DNA from: Nostoc sp. NOS(2021)
GTDB taxonomy: Bacteria; Cyanobacteriota; Cyanobacteriia; Cyanobacteriales; Nostocaceae
NCBI RefSeq assembly: GCF_017115025.1
Contig: NZ_JABXKM010000019.1
Location: 1-37,162 of the forward strand
Reading direction: 5' to 3'
DNA: 37,162 bases
Part shown: positions 22,983 to 31,674 of the stretch, one piece after another
Numbering within the stretch: position 1 is the stretch's first letter
Layout of the letters: every line of letters begins with the position of its first letter
Translations under genes and position numbers: made by a program
Notes under the pieces: model-generated
Told to the model about the DNA's origin: nothing
What the model saw: only the letters and a program-made list of their open reading frames with translations
Database searches by the model: none

Positions 22983-25823
22983 ATGATCTACCAAACTCCA
23001 ACACCTTCCCCAACAGCTACGATTGCACATTTAGAGGATATCTCTTGCCAGAAGCCAGTAGATGCTTCTATTAGCAAAGAAAAGAGAATAATTGTAGGAG
23101 CGATCGCAACTCCTACCCCACCAGAAACCTTACCTGCTGAATTTTCTCCAACTAGCTCACAGGAACTCTGTGCTAATAAACAACTTGCTAAAGAAGTACT
23201 TACCCAAACTGTAAAACCTCAATTACTCGCCAAACCATCTGCTACCAGCGATAATGATAAAGCTTCAGAAACCTCAATAGACAAAAACAATGCTTTGCCG
23301 AATACTGCTACTGAAAATACGATAGCAGAAGCAAAAAATTTATTACTCGCGGTAATTATCAACAACCAAGAAGTTGGTAGCCTAGATGTTGTGCGAGATG
23401 GAAATACTCTATTAATCCCATTATTAGATTTTGCACAAATTGCTGGGTTTACTGTTGAACCAACTAGCGAAGGACTCAAGCTAAAAACGCCATCAGGGGT
23501 AGTTATACTCGCCGAAAATGAGTTACAGCAAATTAAAGGTATCTCTTATATTAGCGATACTTTATTGAAAGAGAAATTAGCTACATATATTAAGTTAAAT
23601 TCTTCAGATTTAGCTTTAATTGTTGATTTACCCTGGCGCAGAAATAGCGGTGATTTAAGCACTAAAGCCGCTGATCTGCTACCGGAAGTTGTACCTCCCA
23701 GCAGTGGATTATCAACTTTCAGAGAAGAGTTAAACTTTTACAGCAATTCTGGAAATAACAGTTTGAGTAGTTCTACTCTTATAGGAGGACGTTTAGCAGG
23801 TGGTTCATGGCGTGTGCGTCTAGATAATAATTTCGTCAATCAGCCAGATGTGACTGAATATTATTTCTTTAAACGCACAGGACAATTTCTCTATCAAATA
23901 GGTCGGCAACAAATTGGGCTGCATAACCTACTAACGAATATAAATCTCACAGGATTGCAAGTTGGTTATACTAACCTGCCCATTAATAGATTTAATAATA
24001 GTTATGGCGCAAATGAGCTTTTGCCCAGACGTTCCCAAGCCACACAAACATTTCGGGGGATAGTTCCTCCCACAAGTTTTGTTCAGTTAAGAGTTAGTGG
24101 CATTGTTGTTGCTCAACAGCAGGTAGGATTTAGTGGAAAATATGAATTTATAGATGTAAATTTACCTGGTAGTCAATCTAATGAAATTGAACTTTATATT
24201 TATGACCGGAATAATCCGAATGTACCAAAAGAAATTCGTTCTTTAAGACTTAATGTTTCTGATTTATTGCTGCCATCTGGTGGAAATGTTCAATTAGCAG
24301 GTGTTGGATTCAGTGGTAACACTATCCAGAATACTTTATTTGAAGATTACAGTTCATCTGACTCAGGCAAGCTTGTAGGATTCTATCAGGTGCGTCAAGG
24401 TATTTCCAATGATTTAACGTTGGAAGGAGCAGTGCAAATACTCCCTGACACAACGCAAGCGCAAGCAGGGTTTGCTTGGCGCTTGGCAAATCCAGTGATT
24501 CTAGCTGCTAGTGTTGGCACTTCTCATGGTCAACTCGGCTATACAGCGGATTTGGATATTGAGTTAAATCGGTTACAAATTATCGGTAATTCGGAATTAT
24601 ATCCATCTGGCTATTGGTATAGCAGTCAATCACGGGATTATATTCAACATAGTTTGGAAGCTAACTATAGGTTTAGCAATAATTTTACTTTGGGGTTGAT
24701 TGGGCGTAGTTTTCAAGACCAGAGTAATTCAGCTAATTACATTTTGCCGACTTTTTCGTTACATCCTTTTCCCCAGTTATCTTTAAGCGGTAGACCGGAT
24801 GTTTTAGGACGCTATTTATTTAACGCTTTCTATCAAGCAACACCAAATAGCAGGCTGTCTTTTACCTCGTCTGGTGATATATACTCAACAGATTTTAGCC
24901 AGAATCTGAGCCGAGAATATTTAGTATCTTTCGGAACTGAATCTGGCGGTGATTTGCCTACTCGTTACACTTTGACACTCAATCGTAACGCGCCCAGTTT
25001 TTCAGGTTTGAGCTGGCGGTTAGGAGTAGGATATAGAGATGGAGAAGTCGGGCCAGTTGTGGGCGGTAGTATGCGGCTAATTCCGGGTTTATTTGCGAGA
25101 GTTGACTATGAGGGCATTCCTTCTAGATATCAGAGTATTTATGGGGGTATTGGCGAGAATCGCTTAACAATATCATTAGTATCAGATTTATCTTTTGCAG
25201 GTGGGAGAATAACGCCATCAGAATATACATCTCTGGGCAAAGATCGGGGTGGAATTGCTGGGCGGGTGATCGTTGAAGGCGGTAGAAAAGGCTTTGACCT
25301 GAGTGGATCTAATATCCAGGTGTTCAATAACCGCAATCAAAGTTTTGGCGGATCTGCGATCGACGCTCAAGGGAATTTCTTTGTCGGTAATTTGCCCGAA
25401 GGTGTTTATATAGTTCAATTCGACCCAGACCAGCTACCTGTAGAACTTTCCATCAAGAAAACTAGCGTAGTGGCTGAGGTAGCAAACTCTGCTGTGACTA
25501 AGTTAGATTTCCCTGTCAAAGTAGAATATGGTTTAGCAGGACGAATTACAGATGCCGCAGGTAAGCCAATACCAGAAATAGAGGTAGAACTCATCAATGC
25601 TGAGGGTAAAAGAATTTCTACATCTGCAAGTGACGAATTTGGTCTTTATCGTCTAGATGCAGTTCCAGTTGGTAAGTACATTTTGCGAATTCCGCCTCAA
25701 GATGGGATCACAAATAACAGTAACTTACCTACACGCGAGATCACCATTGACAAAGATTTCCTCTATGACCAAAATCTGCAATTGCCGTTTGCCAGAACAA
25801 CGAAGGAAACTAAGGACAAATGA
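22983..25823 (+). CDS. Usher-like outer-membrane assembly protein (FimD/PapC-type) with C-terminal Ig-like domains
   Basis: 946 residues. Residues 1-115 are low-complexity (Pro/Ala/Ser/Thr-rich) with no recognisable signal peptide. About 118-215 resembles an usher N-terminal domain (LLLAVIINNQEVGSLDVVRD). About 240-700 is a beta-barrel-like region with alternating strands (QFLYQIGRQQIGLHNLLTNI); it holds a plug-like Ig domain near 355-425 (FRGIVPPTSFVQLRVSGIVV then YEFIDVNLPGSQSNEIELYI). Two carboxypeptidase-regulatory-like Ig domains end the protein (about 755-840 and 855-935; VYIVQFDPDQLPVEL, AGRITDAAGKPIPEIEVELI). An in-frame TAA lies just before the ATG, so the start cannot move upstream in this frame. 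The gene follows the chaperone by 106 bp. The usher assignment rests on architecture and neighbours. Confidence 0.75.
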   Translation: MIYQTPTPSPTATIAHLEDISCQKPVDASISKEKRIIVGAIATPTPPETLPAEFSPTSSQELCANKQLAKEVLTQTVKPQLLAKPSATSDNDKASETSIDKNNALPNTATENTIAEAKNLLLAVIINNQEVGSLDVVRDGNTLLIPLLDFAQIAGFTVEPTSEGLKLKTPSGVVILAENELQQIKGISYISDTLLKEKLATYIKLNSSDLALIVDLPWRRNSGDLSTKAADLLPEVVPPSSGLSTFREELNFYSNSGNNSLSSSTLIGGRLAGGSWRVRLDNNFVNQPDVTEYYFFKRTGQFLYQIGRQQIGLHNLLTNINLTGLQVGYTNLPINRFNNSYGANELLPRRSQATQTFRGIVPPTSFVQLRVSGIVVAQQQVGFSGKYEFIDVNLPGSQSNEIELYIYDRNNPNVPKEIRSLRLNVSDLLLPSGGNVQLAGVGFSGNTIQNTLFEDYSSSDSGKLVGFYQVRQGISNDLTLEGAVQILPDTTQAQAGFAWRLANPVILAASVGTSHGQLGYTADLDIELNRLQIIGNSELYPSGYWYSSQSRDYIQHSLEANYRFSNNFTLGLIGRSFQDQSNSANYILPTFSLHPFPQLSLSGRPDVLGRYLFNAFYQATPNSRLSFTSSGDIYSTDFSQNLSREYLVSFGTESGGDLPTRYTLTLNRNAPSFSGLSWRLGVGYRDGEVGPVVGGSMRLIPGLFARVDYEGIPSRYQSIYGGIGENRLTISLVSDLSFAGGRITPSEYTSLGKDRGGIAGRVIVEGGRKGFDLSGSNIQVFNNRNQSFGGSAIDAQGNFFVGNLPEGVYIVQFDPDQLPVELSIKKTSVVAEVANSAVTKLDFPVKVEYGLAGRITDAAGKPIPEIEVELINAEGKRISTSASDEFGLYRLDAVPVGKYILRIPPQDGITNNSNLPTREITIDKDFLYDQNLQLPFARTTKETKDK

Positions 25824-25934
25824 AGTTCCCTTTTTCGACTCCCCGAAAAGCTGCTTCGCCTCTATGCACCATTTAACTTAATATGTTTATTGTCCCCCAG
25901 TTAAATGGGCTACATCTGCCTGCCCTTAGTCATT

Positions 25935-28115
25935 ATGGCAAAATCTAAAAAAAGCGCTACCCCCATCAATCTCAGCGATCCACAATATTATCTTAACCGA
26001 GAGTTAAGCTGGTTAGAATTTAATGGCAGGGTGTTACATGAAGCCTGTGACGATCGCACGCCCCTTCTCGAACGCCTCAAGTTTTTAGCAATCTTCAACT
26101 CTAATTTAGATGAGTTTTTCATGGTGCGCGTTGCTGGTTTAAAGCAACAAGTAGAGGCGAAAGTCACCCTGTTAACTTCCGATGGTCGCACACCACAACA
26201 ACAGCTAGACGATATTAGGTCTACCCTCACTCCCCACGTCAAGAAGCAGCACCAACATTTTGAGCAAGTACTTCGTCCCCTACTAGTAAATCATGGCATC
26301 CATATCCTAGATTACATAGATTTGAATCAAAAACAGCGGACTCATCTCAACAGTTATTTTGAAGAACAAGTCTTTCCAGTTTTGACTCCCCTGGCTGTTG
26401 ATCCCAGTCATCCCTTTCCTTTTATTTCTAATCTCAGTCTGAATTTGGCTGTTGTAGTCAAAAACCCAGACACCGAAGAAGAATTCTTTGCCAGAGTCAA
26501 AGTCCCCAGTGTTTTACCACGATTTTTACCGATACCGCCTGAGTTGCGAACTGTGGACAACGACAAACCTGCTCACTGGACTGGAGTACCTTTAGAACAA
26601 GCGATCGCTCATAATTTGGAATCTCTATTTCCAGGAATGAATATTCAAGAATATCATCCGTTTCGCATTACCCGTGACGCTGATTTAGTATTAGAAGAAG
26701 ATGAGGCAGATGACCTATTGTTAGCGATCGAACAGGAATTGCGAAAACGGCGGCTGGGTGGGAGTCCAGTCCGGCTAGAAATTCAATCCCAGACTCCTGA
26801 AACAGTGCGATCGCGATTATTGCATGATTTGGAATTAACAGAAAGTGATCTTTACGAAGTAGACGGACTTTTGGGCCTGCGGGATTTGATGTATTTTATG
26901 GCCTTGCCATTGCCGGAACTCAAAGATCCACCACGCCAATCTGTTGTACCATTACGCCTGCAAAGGTTGAGGGAACCGACTTTAGATCCAGATGCGCTGG
27001 AGACGGACGAAGGAAAAGACTTTTTTGCTGTGATTCGGGAAAAGGATTTGCTAGTACACCATCCTTATCAATCCTTTTCGGCTACAGTAGTGCGTTTTAT
27101 TACCCATGCTGCCTACGATCCGAATGTGTTAGCCATCAAGATGACCCTTTACCGGACTTCTGGTGACTCGCCCATAGTCAACGCTTTAATTGCCGCCGCC
27201 GAAAATGGCAAGCAGGTATCCGTGCTGGTGGAATTAAAGGCGCGATTTGATGAGGAGAATAATATTTACTGGGCAAAACGACTAGAAAGAGTTGGAGTTC
27301 ATGTTGTTTATGGTCTAGTGGGGCTGAAAACCCATAGTAAGACTGTGATGGTGGTACGGCGCGAAAAAGACCGGATACGTCGCTATGTGCATATTGGCAC
27401 TGGTAACTATAACCCCAAAACGGCACGGCTGTATACAGATTTAGGATTGTTCAGTTGCCGTGAAGAATTGGGTGCTGACATCACAGATTTATTTAATTTC
27501 TTGACAGGCTACTCACGACAAAAGTCTTATCGAGAGTTGCTGGTTGCGCCTGTGAATATGCGCGATCGCTTTTTGGCACTAATTCACCGCGAAATCGAAA
27601 ATGTTCAAAATGGATTTACTGGACGCATTGTTGCCAAAATGAATGCCCTAGTCGATCCAGAAATCATCGCCACTTTATATGAAGCTTCCCGCGCCGGAGT
27701 GCAAATCGACTTAATTATCAGGGGCGTTTGTTGTTTACGCCCAGGACTCAAAGACATTAGTGAAAACATTCACATAATCAGCATTGTCGGTCGCTTTTTA
27801 GAACACTCTCGGATTTATTATTTTCATAACAATACACAGGAGGAAATCTATATCGGCAGTGCCGACTGGATGCGCCGCAATCTAGATCGCCGAGTGGAAG
27901 TAATTACCCCAGTCAAAGACCCTGATATTGCCAAAGATTTGCAAGAAATTATGGGAATTATGCTCGCAGATAATCGCCAAGCTTGGGAATTACAAGCTGA
28001 TGGCACTTACATTCAACGGCGTCCCTATGATGATTCTCCAGAAGCCAATTCACAAAAAATTCTCATGAATATGGCATTACGCTCAACTGGTGTAGCCTCA
28101 AACCTGATTGATTAA
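25935..28115 (+). CDS. ppk1: Polyphosphate kinase 1
   Basis: 726 residues from the ATG at 25935; an ATG ten codons upstream is also open but adds a hydrophobic, atypical leader. It polymerises the terminal phosphate of ATP into polyphosphate, reversibly, in the cytoplasm. Hallmarks are present: YYLNRELSWLEFNGRVLHEA at the N-terminus, NSNLDEFFMVRVAGLKQQVE, and both active-site histidines, H467 in GLKTHSKTVMV (autophosphorylated; E. coli H435) and H631 in IYYFHNN (E. coli H592). TGNYNPKTARLYTDLGLFSC is also characteristic. The length is typical for PPK1. No ppx gene is adjacent and no Pho box was identified. Confidence 0.96.
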   Translation: MAKSKKSATPINLSDPQYYLNRELSWLEFNGRVLHEACDDRTPLLERLKFLAIFNSNLDEFFMVRVAGLKQQVEAKVTLLTSDGRTPQQQLDDIRSTLTPHVKKQHQHFEQVLRPLLVNHGIHILDYIDLNQKQRTHLNSYFEEQVFPVLTPLAVDPSHPFPFISNLSLNLAVVVKNPDTEEEFFARVKVPSVLPRFLPIPPELRTVDNDKPAHWTGVPLEQAIAHNLESLFPGMNIQEYHPFRITRDADLVLEEDEADDLLLAIEQELRKRRLGGSPVRLEIQSQTPETVRSRLLHDLELTESDLYEVDGLLGLRDLMYFMALPLPELKDPPRQSVVPLRLQRLREPTLDPDALETDEGKDFFAVIREKDLLVHHPYQSFSATVVRFITHAAYDPNVLAIKMTLYRTSGDSPIVNALIAAAENGKQVSVLVELKARFDEENNIYWAKRLERVGVHVVYGLVGLKTHSKTVMVVRREKDRIRRYVHIGTGNYNPKTARLYTDLGLFSCREELGADITDLFNFLTGYSRQKSYRELLVAPVNMRDRFLALIHREIENVQNGFTGRIVAKMNALVDPEIIATLYEASRAGVQIDLIIRGVCCLRPGLKDISENIHIISIVGRFLEHSRIYYFHNNTQEEIYIGSADWMRRNLDRRVEVITPVKDPDIAKDLQEIMGIMLADNRQAWELQADGTYIQRRPYDDSPEANSQKILMNMALRSTGVASNLID

Positions 28116-28305
28116 AAAATAAGTTATTTCTACCTTGACAACTAGCTCAACTTAGTTTTTTTAGAAAACTTTAATTTTTTGATAAGTTATCTAAGTTGTT
28201 TGTCATGGGTTCACACAAGTTATTCAACCATAGGATAGAGTCAGTGCTGGCACTTGTTCTCATAAACTGGAAAGGTTATTCTGAATAAATTTGTCTTTCC
28301 CCTCA

Positions 28306-28722
28306 ATGTTAATGTTATCCTGTGAGCTTTCTACCTTGCGTGTTCTAGTAGTTGATGACCACGAACTGACTCGTTTAACCTTACAATTGATTTTTTCTTG
28401 CCAGGAAAATATTCAAGTAGTAGGTTTAGCCAGTAATGGTGAAGAAGCTATAGAAATGGTTAAACGTTGCCATCCTGACGTGATTGTTCTAGATTTACAA
28501 ATGCCAGTCATGGATGGCTGGAGTGCGTCTAGTCACATTAAAGCTATATCTCCGAACACCCAGATCCTTGCTTACTCCTCAGTGGAAGACGTAAATTTTC
28601 AGGGAACAAAGGCAATGTCTAGCTTTGATGACGTTTGCAAGAAAGATGTACCGACAAGCGAACTTATTGCCTTAGTTAGGCAATTAGGTCAGCGTACAGG
28701 AGATGGTTCAGTTGCAGGATAA
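28306..28722 (+). CDS. Single-domain response regulator (receiver only)
   Basis: 138 residues from the ATG at 28306; a TTG five codons upstream (28291) is an alternative. The receiver fold is complete: acidic pair in VLVVDDHELTRLTLQ, phospho-acceptor D63 in VIVLDLQMPVMDGW, S/T position in ILAYSSVED, and K in VCKKDVP. No output domain follows, so it is either a CheY-like protein interacting by contacts or a phosphorelay intermediate. The DDHELTR start is like the NarL/LuxR class, whose DNA-binding half is missing here. No kinase is adjacent. The hairpin terminator at 28799-28845 lies downstream. Confidence 0.85.
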   Translation: MLMLSCELSTLRVLVVDDHELTRLTLQLIFSCQENIQVVGLASNGEEAIEMVKRCHPDVIVLDLQMPVMDGWSASSHIKAISPNTQILAYSSVEDVNFQGTKAMSSFDDVCKKDVPTSELIALVRQLGQRTGDGSVAG

Positions 28723-28798
28723 ATGATACAGCTATGTTGCTTTGACAACTCAGGCTTAGTTCAATTCTGGGGATTTGAGGACATGATAGTACTGAGAA

Positions 28799-28845
28799 GC
28801 GTCGGTACAACCTGAAGTTTACGGTTAAACCGACGCAATTTTTGA
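28799..28845. terminator. Bidirectional intrinsic terminator between convergent genes
   Basis: An 8-bp stem GCGTCGGT (28799-28806) / ACCGACGC (28829-28836), with inner pairing AACC/GGTT, is followed by AATTTTTG on the plus strand. It sits between the response regulator and the small minus-strand gene. Confidence 0.7.
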
Positions 28846-28851
28846 TAATTT

Positions 28852-29025
28852 CTATTCTACCGGAATGGTGCGTCTAAATTCATCAATTAATTCATCCAGT
28901 TCTTCTAAAGCCTGATTTACGTCAACTCTCAAAGTTCCCAGGTTTGGTTGCTCCAGTAGGCTTAACAGGTACTCGCGTTTACTTTTAACTGTGACAATTC
29001 GTTCTTTTATAGTCTGTAGATCCAT
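28852..29025 (-). CDS. Small coiled-coil protein, conserved-looking, unknown function
   Basis: 57 residues from the ATG at 29025, which is preceded by AGG at a good distance (AGGAAAAAAATAATG). An upstream ATG at 29082 lacks a ribosome site and adds a basic, unlikely leader. The sequence (MDLQTIKERIVTVKSKREYL then VDVNQALEELDELIDEFRRT) is one or two amphipathic helices likely to form a coiled coil. I do not recognise a named family. Expression as a stand-alone small gene is likely because a terminator lies directly at its 3' end. Confidence 0.6.
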   Translation of the reverse strand: MDLQTIKERIVTVKSKREYLLSLLEQPNLGTLRVDVNQALEELDELIDEFRRTIPVE

Positions 29026-29132
29026 TATTTTTTTCCTATCTTTAACTACCTTTAATTTTAAAGTTAACTCAAAATCCAACATTCTGGGGCACTAAGCTAG
29101 GTCAACCTAATTAAACATCAAACGCTCAGGAG

Positions 29133-29169
29133 ATAGATCCCCGACTTCTCTAAGAAGTCGGGGATCTAT
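29133..29169. repeat. Perfect 17-bp hairpin (dispersed palindrome)
   Basis: A 17-bp stem with a 3-base loop, built around GATCCCCGACTTCT / AGAAGTCGGGGATC. This palindrome is widespread in Nostoc-like genomes. It lies in the divergent gap before the DUF2854 gene, so a terminator role is less likely. Confidence 0.8.
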
Positions 29170-29288
29170 GTATTTTGTTTATTTATACCACCTACTTACT
29201 GACTTAAGTTAATAGTCTTCCCTAATTTGTTAGTCATAGCCGATGATAATAAAACTGAGGTATTAATAATTTATACTAATTGAAGCTC

Positions 29289-29858
29289 ATGTTACGCCAA
29301 ATCTCTTTGGGAACACTCGGTTTAACTATCGGCGGCATATTAACCATCATTGGCTTTGTCGCTTATGCTGCTAATAATGCCACACTCAATCTTGTCGGAT
29401 TTTTTTACGGGATTCCTCTATTGTTGGGAGGGCTGGCGCTGAAAGCTAATGAACTTAAGCCAGTACCCTTTAGCCAAACTACGTCACCGTCAGCATTGAT
29501 ACTGCGCCAGCAGCAAGCAACTGATACTCAAAATAAAATTCGCAAAGACATCACCCGATATTGCTACGGTCAAGATGCTCATCTAGATACAACACTTTCT
29601 TTTCTGGGTTTGAGTCCCACAGACCAGGAACGGCCAATAGTCACAGGGTTGCGAGAAACAGAAGTTAATGGGAGCTATGTCCTAATTTTAGAATTTGATT
29701 CACCGCTAATACCAATTGATGTATGGCAAAAAAAGCAGGAAAAAATGACCAACTATTTTGGCCCTGGATTGGAGATTCAAATAACGCAGCCATTTGAAAA
29801 TAAAGTTGAACTAGCACTGATAAACACTCAAAAAGGGTCACTAGTCAATAGTCAATAA
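29289..29858 (+). CDS. DUF2854 family membrane protein
   Basis: 189 residues from the ATG at 29289 (MLRQISLGTLGLTIGGILTI); a TTG three codons upstream is a weaker start. Two transmembrane helices at about 8-30 and 36-54 are followed by a soluble domain of about 130 residues. The start and NATLNLVGFFYGIPLLLGGL are highly characteristic of DUF2854, found in cyanobacteria and plant plastids. Function is not established; a thylakoid or plasma membrane site is plausible. The last five codons and stop (CTA GTC AAT AGT CAA TAA) come from a TAGTCAA heptamer pair, so the C-terminus has been rewritten by an STRR. Confidence 0.85.
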   Translation: MLRQISLGTLGLTIGGILTIIGFVAYAANNATLNLVGFFYGIPLLLGGLALKANELKPVPFSQTTSPSALILRQQQATDTQNKIRKDITRYCYGQDAHLDTTLSFLGLSPTDQERPIVTGLRETEVNGSYVLILEFDSPLIPIDVWQKKQEKMTNYFGPGLEIQITQPFENKVELALINTQKGSLVNSQ

Positions 29859-29889
29859 CAAAAATTATCGCTACCAAAACTCCATTGCT

Positions 29890-30026
29890 TTATAACTTGT
29901 CGTTACCCACATTAAAGCTTTTTATAGTATCAGTCCAATCCAATAATGCCGTGGGAGTTTCGGTAGCGCATTGCTCAATGATATCCCAATCATCATATCT
30001 CCGATGTGGTTCGTAGACGAGAAAAA
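29890..30026 (-). pseudogene. Possible C-terminal fragment of a degraded gene
   Basis: The minus strand has a short open stretch ending at a TAA (29890-29892) with protein-like composition: FLVYEPHRRYDDWDIIEQCA, then TETPTALLDWTDTIKSFNV. An in-frame TGA lies immediately upstream, inside the neighbouring gene's first codons, so it has no start. A 15-bp near-perfect inverted repeat (CGCTACCAAAACTCC at 29869-29883, GGAGTTTCGGTAGCG at 29954-29968) overlaps it. It may be a gene remnant or coincidence. Confidence 0.3.
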
Positions 30027-30029
30027 ATC

Positions 30030-30650
30030 ATGAGCAAATATAGAATTTTAAACCCTGAGCAAAGTTACACTTTTAGTCAATACTTTTTGTTGCCCAATCC
30101 AACAATAGACATACTGGCTGAGTTTGAGTACAGTTACGATCGCACAGAGCTAGAATTACCAAGATACTTTGCTGAACTGAGCTATTTAGAATTTTTAAAA
30201 AATTATTTGCAGCGTAATATAAAGCTTTTTAACCCAATCGCTGAGATATCAATACGAGAATTTTTAATTGCACCTATCCTTGCTGAAATATGCGATCAGA
30301 CAAAGGCTCAACTATATAGTGAGTATCCGATTAATGTCAATGAAAAACTCAAAGGTACTTTAGATTATTACTTACATAAATCTAACTCCCTATTGGTGAT
30401 TGAAGCAAAACAATCAGATATCAGAAGAGGGTTTACACAGCTAGCAGTAGAATTAATAGCTCTTGATCAGTCCCTAGATCATGAAAAAGCTATTTTATAT
30501 GGAGCAGTTACCAATGGAGATGACTGGAAATTTGGTACTCTTCATAGAGAAGATAAGCGGGTTGCAGAAGATATTAAACTTTACCGTGTTCCTGAAGGTT
30601 TAGAAGATTTAGTACGAGTGCTTGTCGGTATCCTTTCATCTGAGAGTTAG
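30030..30650 (+). CDS. PD-(D/E)XK nuclease-fold protein
   Basis: 206 residues from the ATG at 30030, preceded by GAG about 10 bases upstream; a GTG at 30006 is possible but adds an RRRE leader. A PD-(D/E)XK core is visible: E in IREFLIAPILAEICDQT, D112 in KGTLDYYLH, and E125-x-K127 in LLVIEAKQS, followed by the helix GFTQLAVELIALDQ. This matches restriction-endonuclease-like proteins common in cyanobacteria. It has no methyltransferase or other partner nearby, so a role in restriction is not supported by context. The substrate is unknown. Confidence 0.78.
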   Translation: MSKYRILNPEQSYTFSQYFLLPNPTIDILAEFEYSYDRTELELPRYFAELSYLEFLKNYLQRNIKLFNPIAEISIREFLIAPILAEICDQTKAQLYSEYPINVNEKLKGTLDYYLHKSNSLLVIEAKQSDIRRGFTQLAVELIALDQSLDHEKAILYGAVTNGDDWKFGTLHREDKRVAEDIKLYRVPEGLEDLVRVLVGILSSES

Positions 30651-30651
30651 A

Positions 30652-30715
30652 GGCGATGCCTACGGCGGCCACTGAGCCTTGCCGTTCGCGCAGCGTCTCG
30701 TAGAGAAGTGCGGTA
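30652..30715. repeat. Interspersed GCGATGCCTACGGCGG repeat
   Basis: It begins two bases after the stop of the PD-(D/E)XK gene and joins two repeat motifs: GGCGATGCCTACGGCGG and a GTTCGCGCAGCGTCTCGTAG unit. Both are of types dispersed in Nostoc-like genomes. Confidence 0.65.
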
Positions 30716-30800
30716 AACTAGGCATTGCTTTGAGTTGTGTGACACACTTTTAAGGAATCGCCGAATTAATACATTTTTCTATTAACCACTGACCCAAAAG

Positions 30801-31061
30801 TTACTTTTCTAAACGAACTGCATACCACTGCAAATATTGCCCAATACCAATATCTAATTCGCAGCTGGTGTCGAGTAAATATTGTGCTTGAGCTTCCGCA
30901 GTATCAAACTTTTGCAAGTCAGGTGGCAAATCTTGAATTATGAGTTGTTGGAGAGTTTTTTTGAGCTTTTCTAATAATTCTGATGGTGTCAGAAATTGTT
31001 CTGGTTGATTTGTTTCTAGAACAACAAAGTGATCTTGCTGATACATTAATGGGTCTGGCAT
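30801..31061 (-). CDS. Chlororespiratory reduction 7 (CRR7)-like protein
   Basis: 86 residues. The pattern HFVVLETNQPEQFLTPSELL, then LPPDLQKFDTAEAQAQYLLD and CELDIGIGQYLQWYAVRLEK, is the one I recall for CRR7-family proteins of cyanobacteria and plants. Plant CRR7 is needed for chloroplast NDH (NDH-1-like) complex accumulation, so a part in NDH-1 assembly or stability is plausible here. It is soluble, with no signal peptide. It stands alone between the PD-(D/E)XK gene and a 600-bp AT-rich gap. The family call is from memory. Confidence 0.7.
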   Translation of the reverse strand: MPDPLMYQQDHFVVLETNQPEQFLTPSELLEKLKKTLQQLIIQDLPPDLQKFDTAEAQAQYLLDTSCELDIGIGQYLQWYAVRLEK

Positions 31062-31674
31062 TTTAAAGATTTAGTGAATTTAAATAGGTTTTGATTTTTT
31101 TTGTAAGAACTTCTGGTTGTTTGTGTACCCAAGAAGATGATGGTTTTATGTGTTGTCTGTGAAGTAATTATAGGATTTATTGTTCCAAATATTAATCTTA
31201 ATTTAGTATATCTATATTTATCTAACATTAGCTAATAAATTGCCGTATTTCAGAAGAAACGACCTAATTTTAATTTAACTAAATATACTGAATCTAATGA
31301 AATAAGAATTATTACTTAACTTCTTAACCCTGATTCACTGGAAAATAAAGCTTTGCACCAAGTTTAATCTCAATCTTATGTAATTATACTAAACCTCCGT
31401 AAGCCTTGCGAATAGACTAAATAAATTTAAGTCAGGTGATATTAGTATTTAGTATTAGCTATCTTCTGAGCGCACTTTGGCAATTGCTTTGCCCTGTCTC
31501 ACTAGGTTTATAAACTAACTCCAAAACTAAATAATTAAGGTGTGCATTTGCAATTCTCAAAAAAATCGCAATTTGACTTTAACAATGGGGAAATATAAAA
31601 GTAACATTTCCTCCTATAACCATAGCCGAACAAAAAGGTAACAATTGCGTTCGTGTTCCAATTATAGATTGTCT
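31062..31674. other. AT-rich intergenic region
   Basis: About 610 bp with no supported gene. A 60-codon minus-strand frame at 31046-31228 overlaps the CRR7-like gene start and has no coding character. The region must contain the CRR7-like promoter and possibly that of the REC-GGDEF gene. No strong repeats or hairpins were seen. Confidence 0.5.

Noticed and set aside
29133..29169. Intrinsic terminator
   Set aside because: The stem lies between divergent genes with no T-run immediately after it; it is better read as a dispersed palindrome.
31046..31228. 60-codon minus-strand frame upstream of the CRR7-like gene
   Set aside because: AT-rich with no recognisable pattern; it overlaps the start of a better-supported gene.
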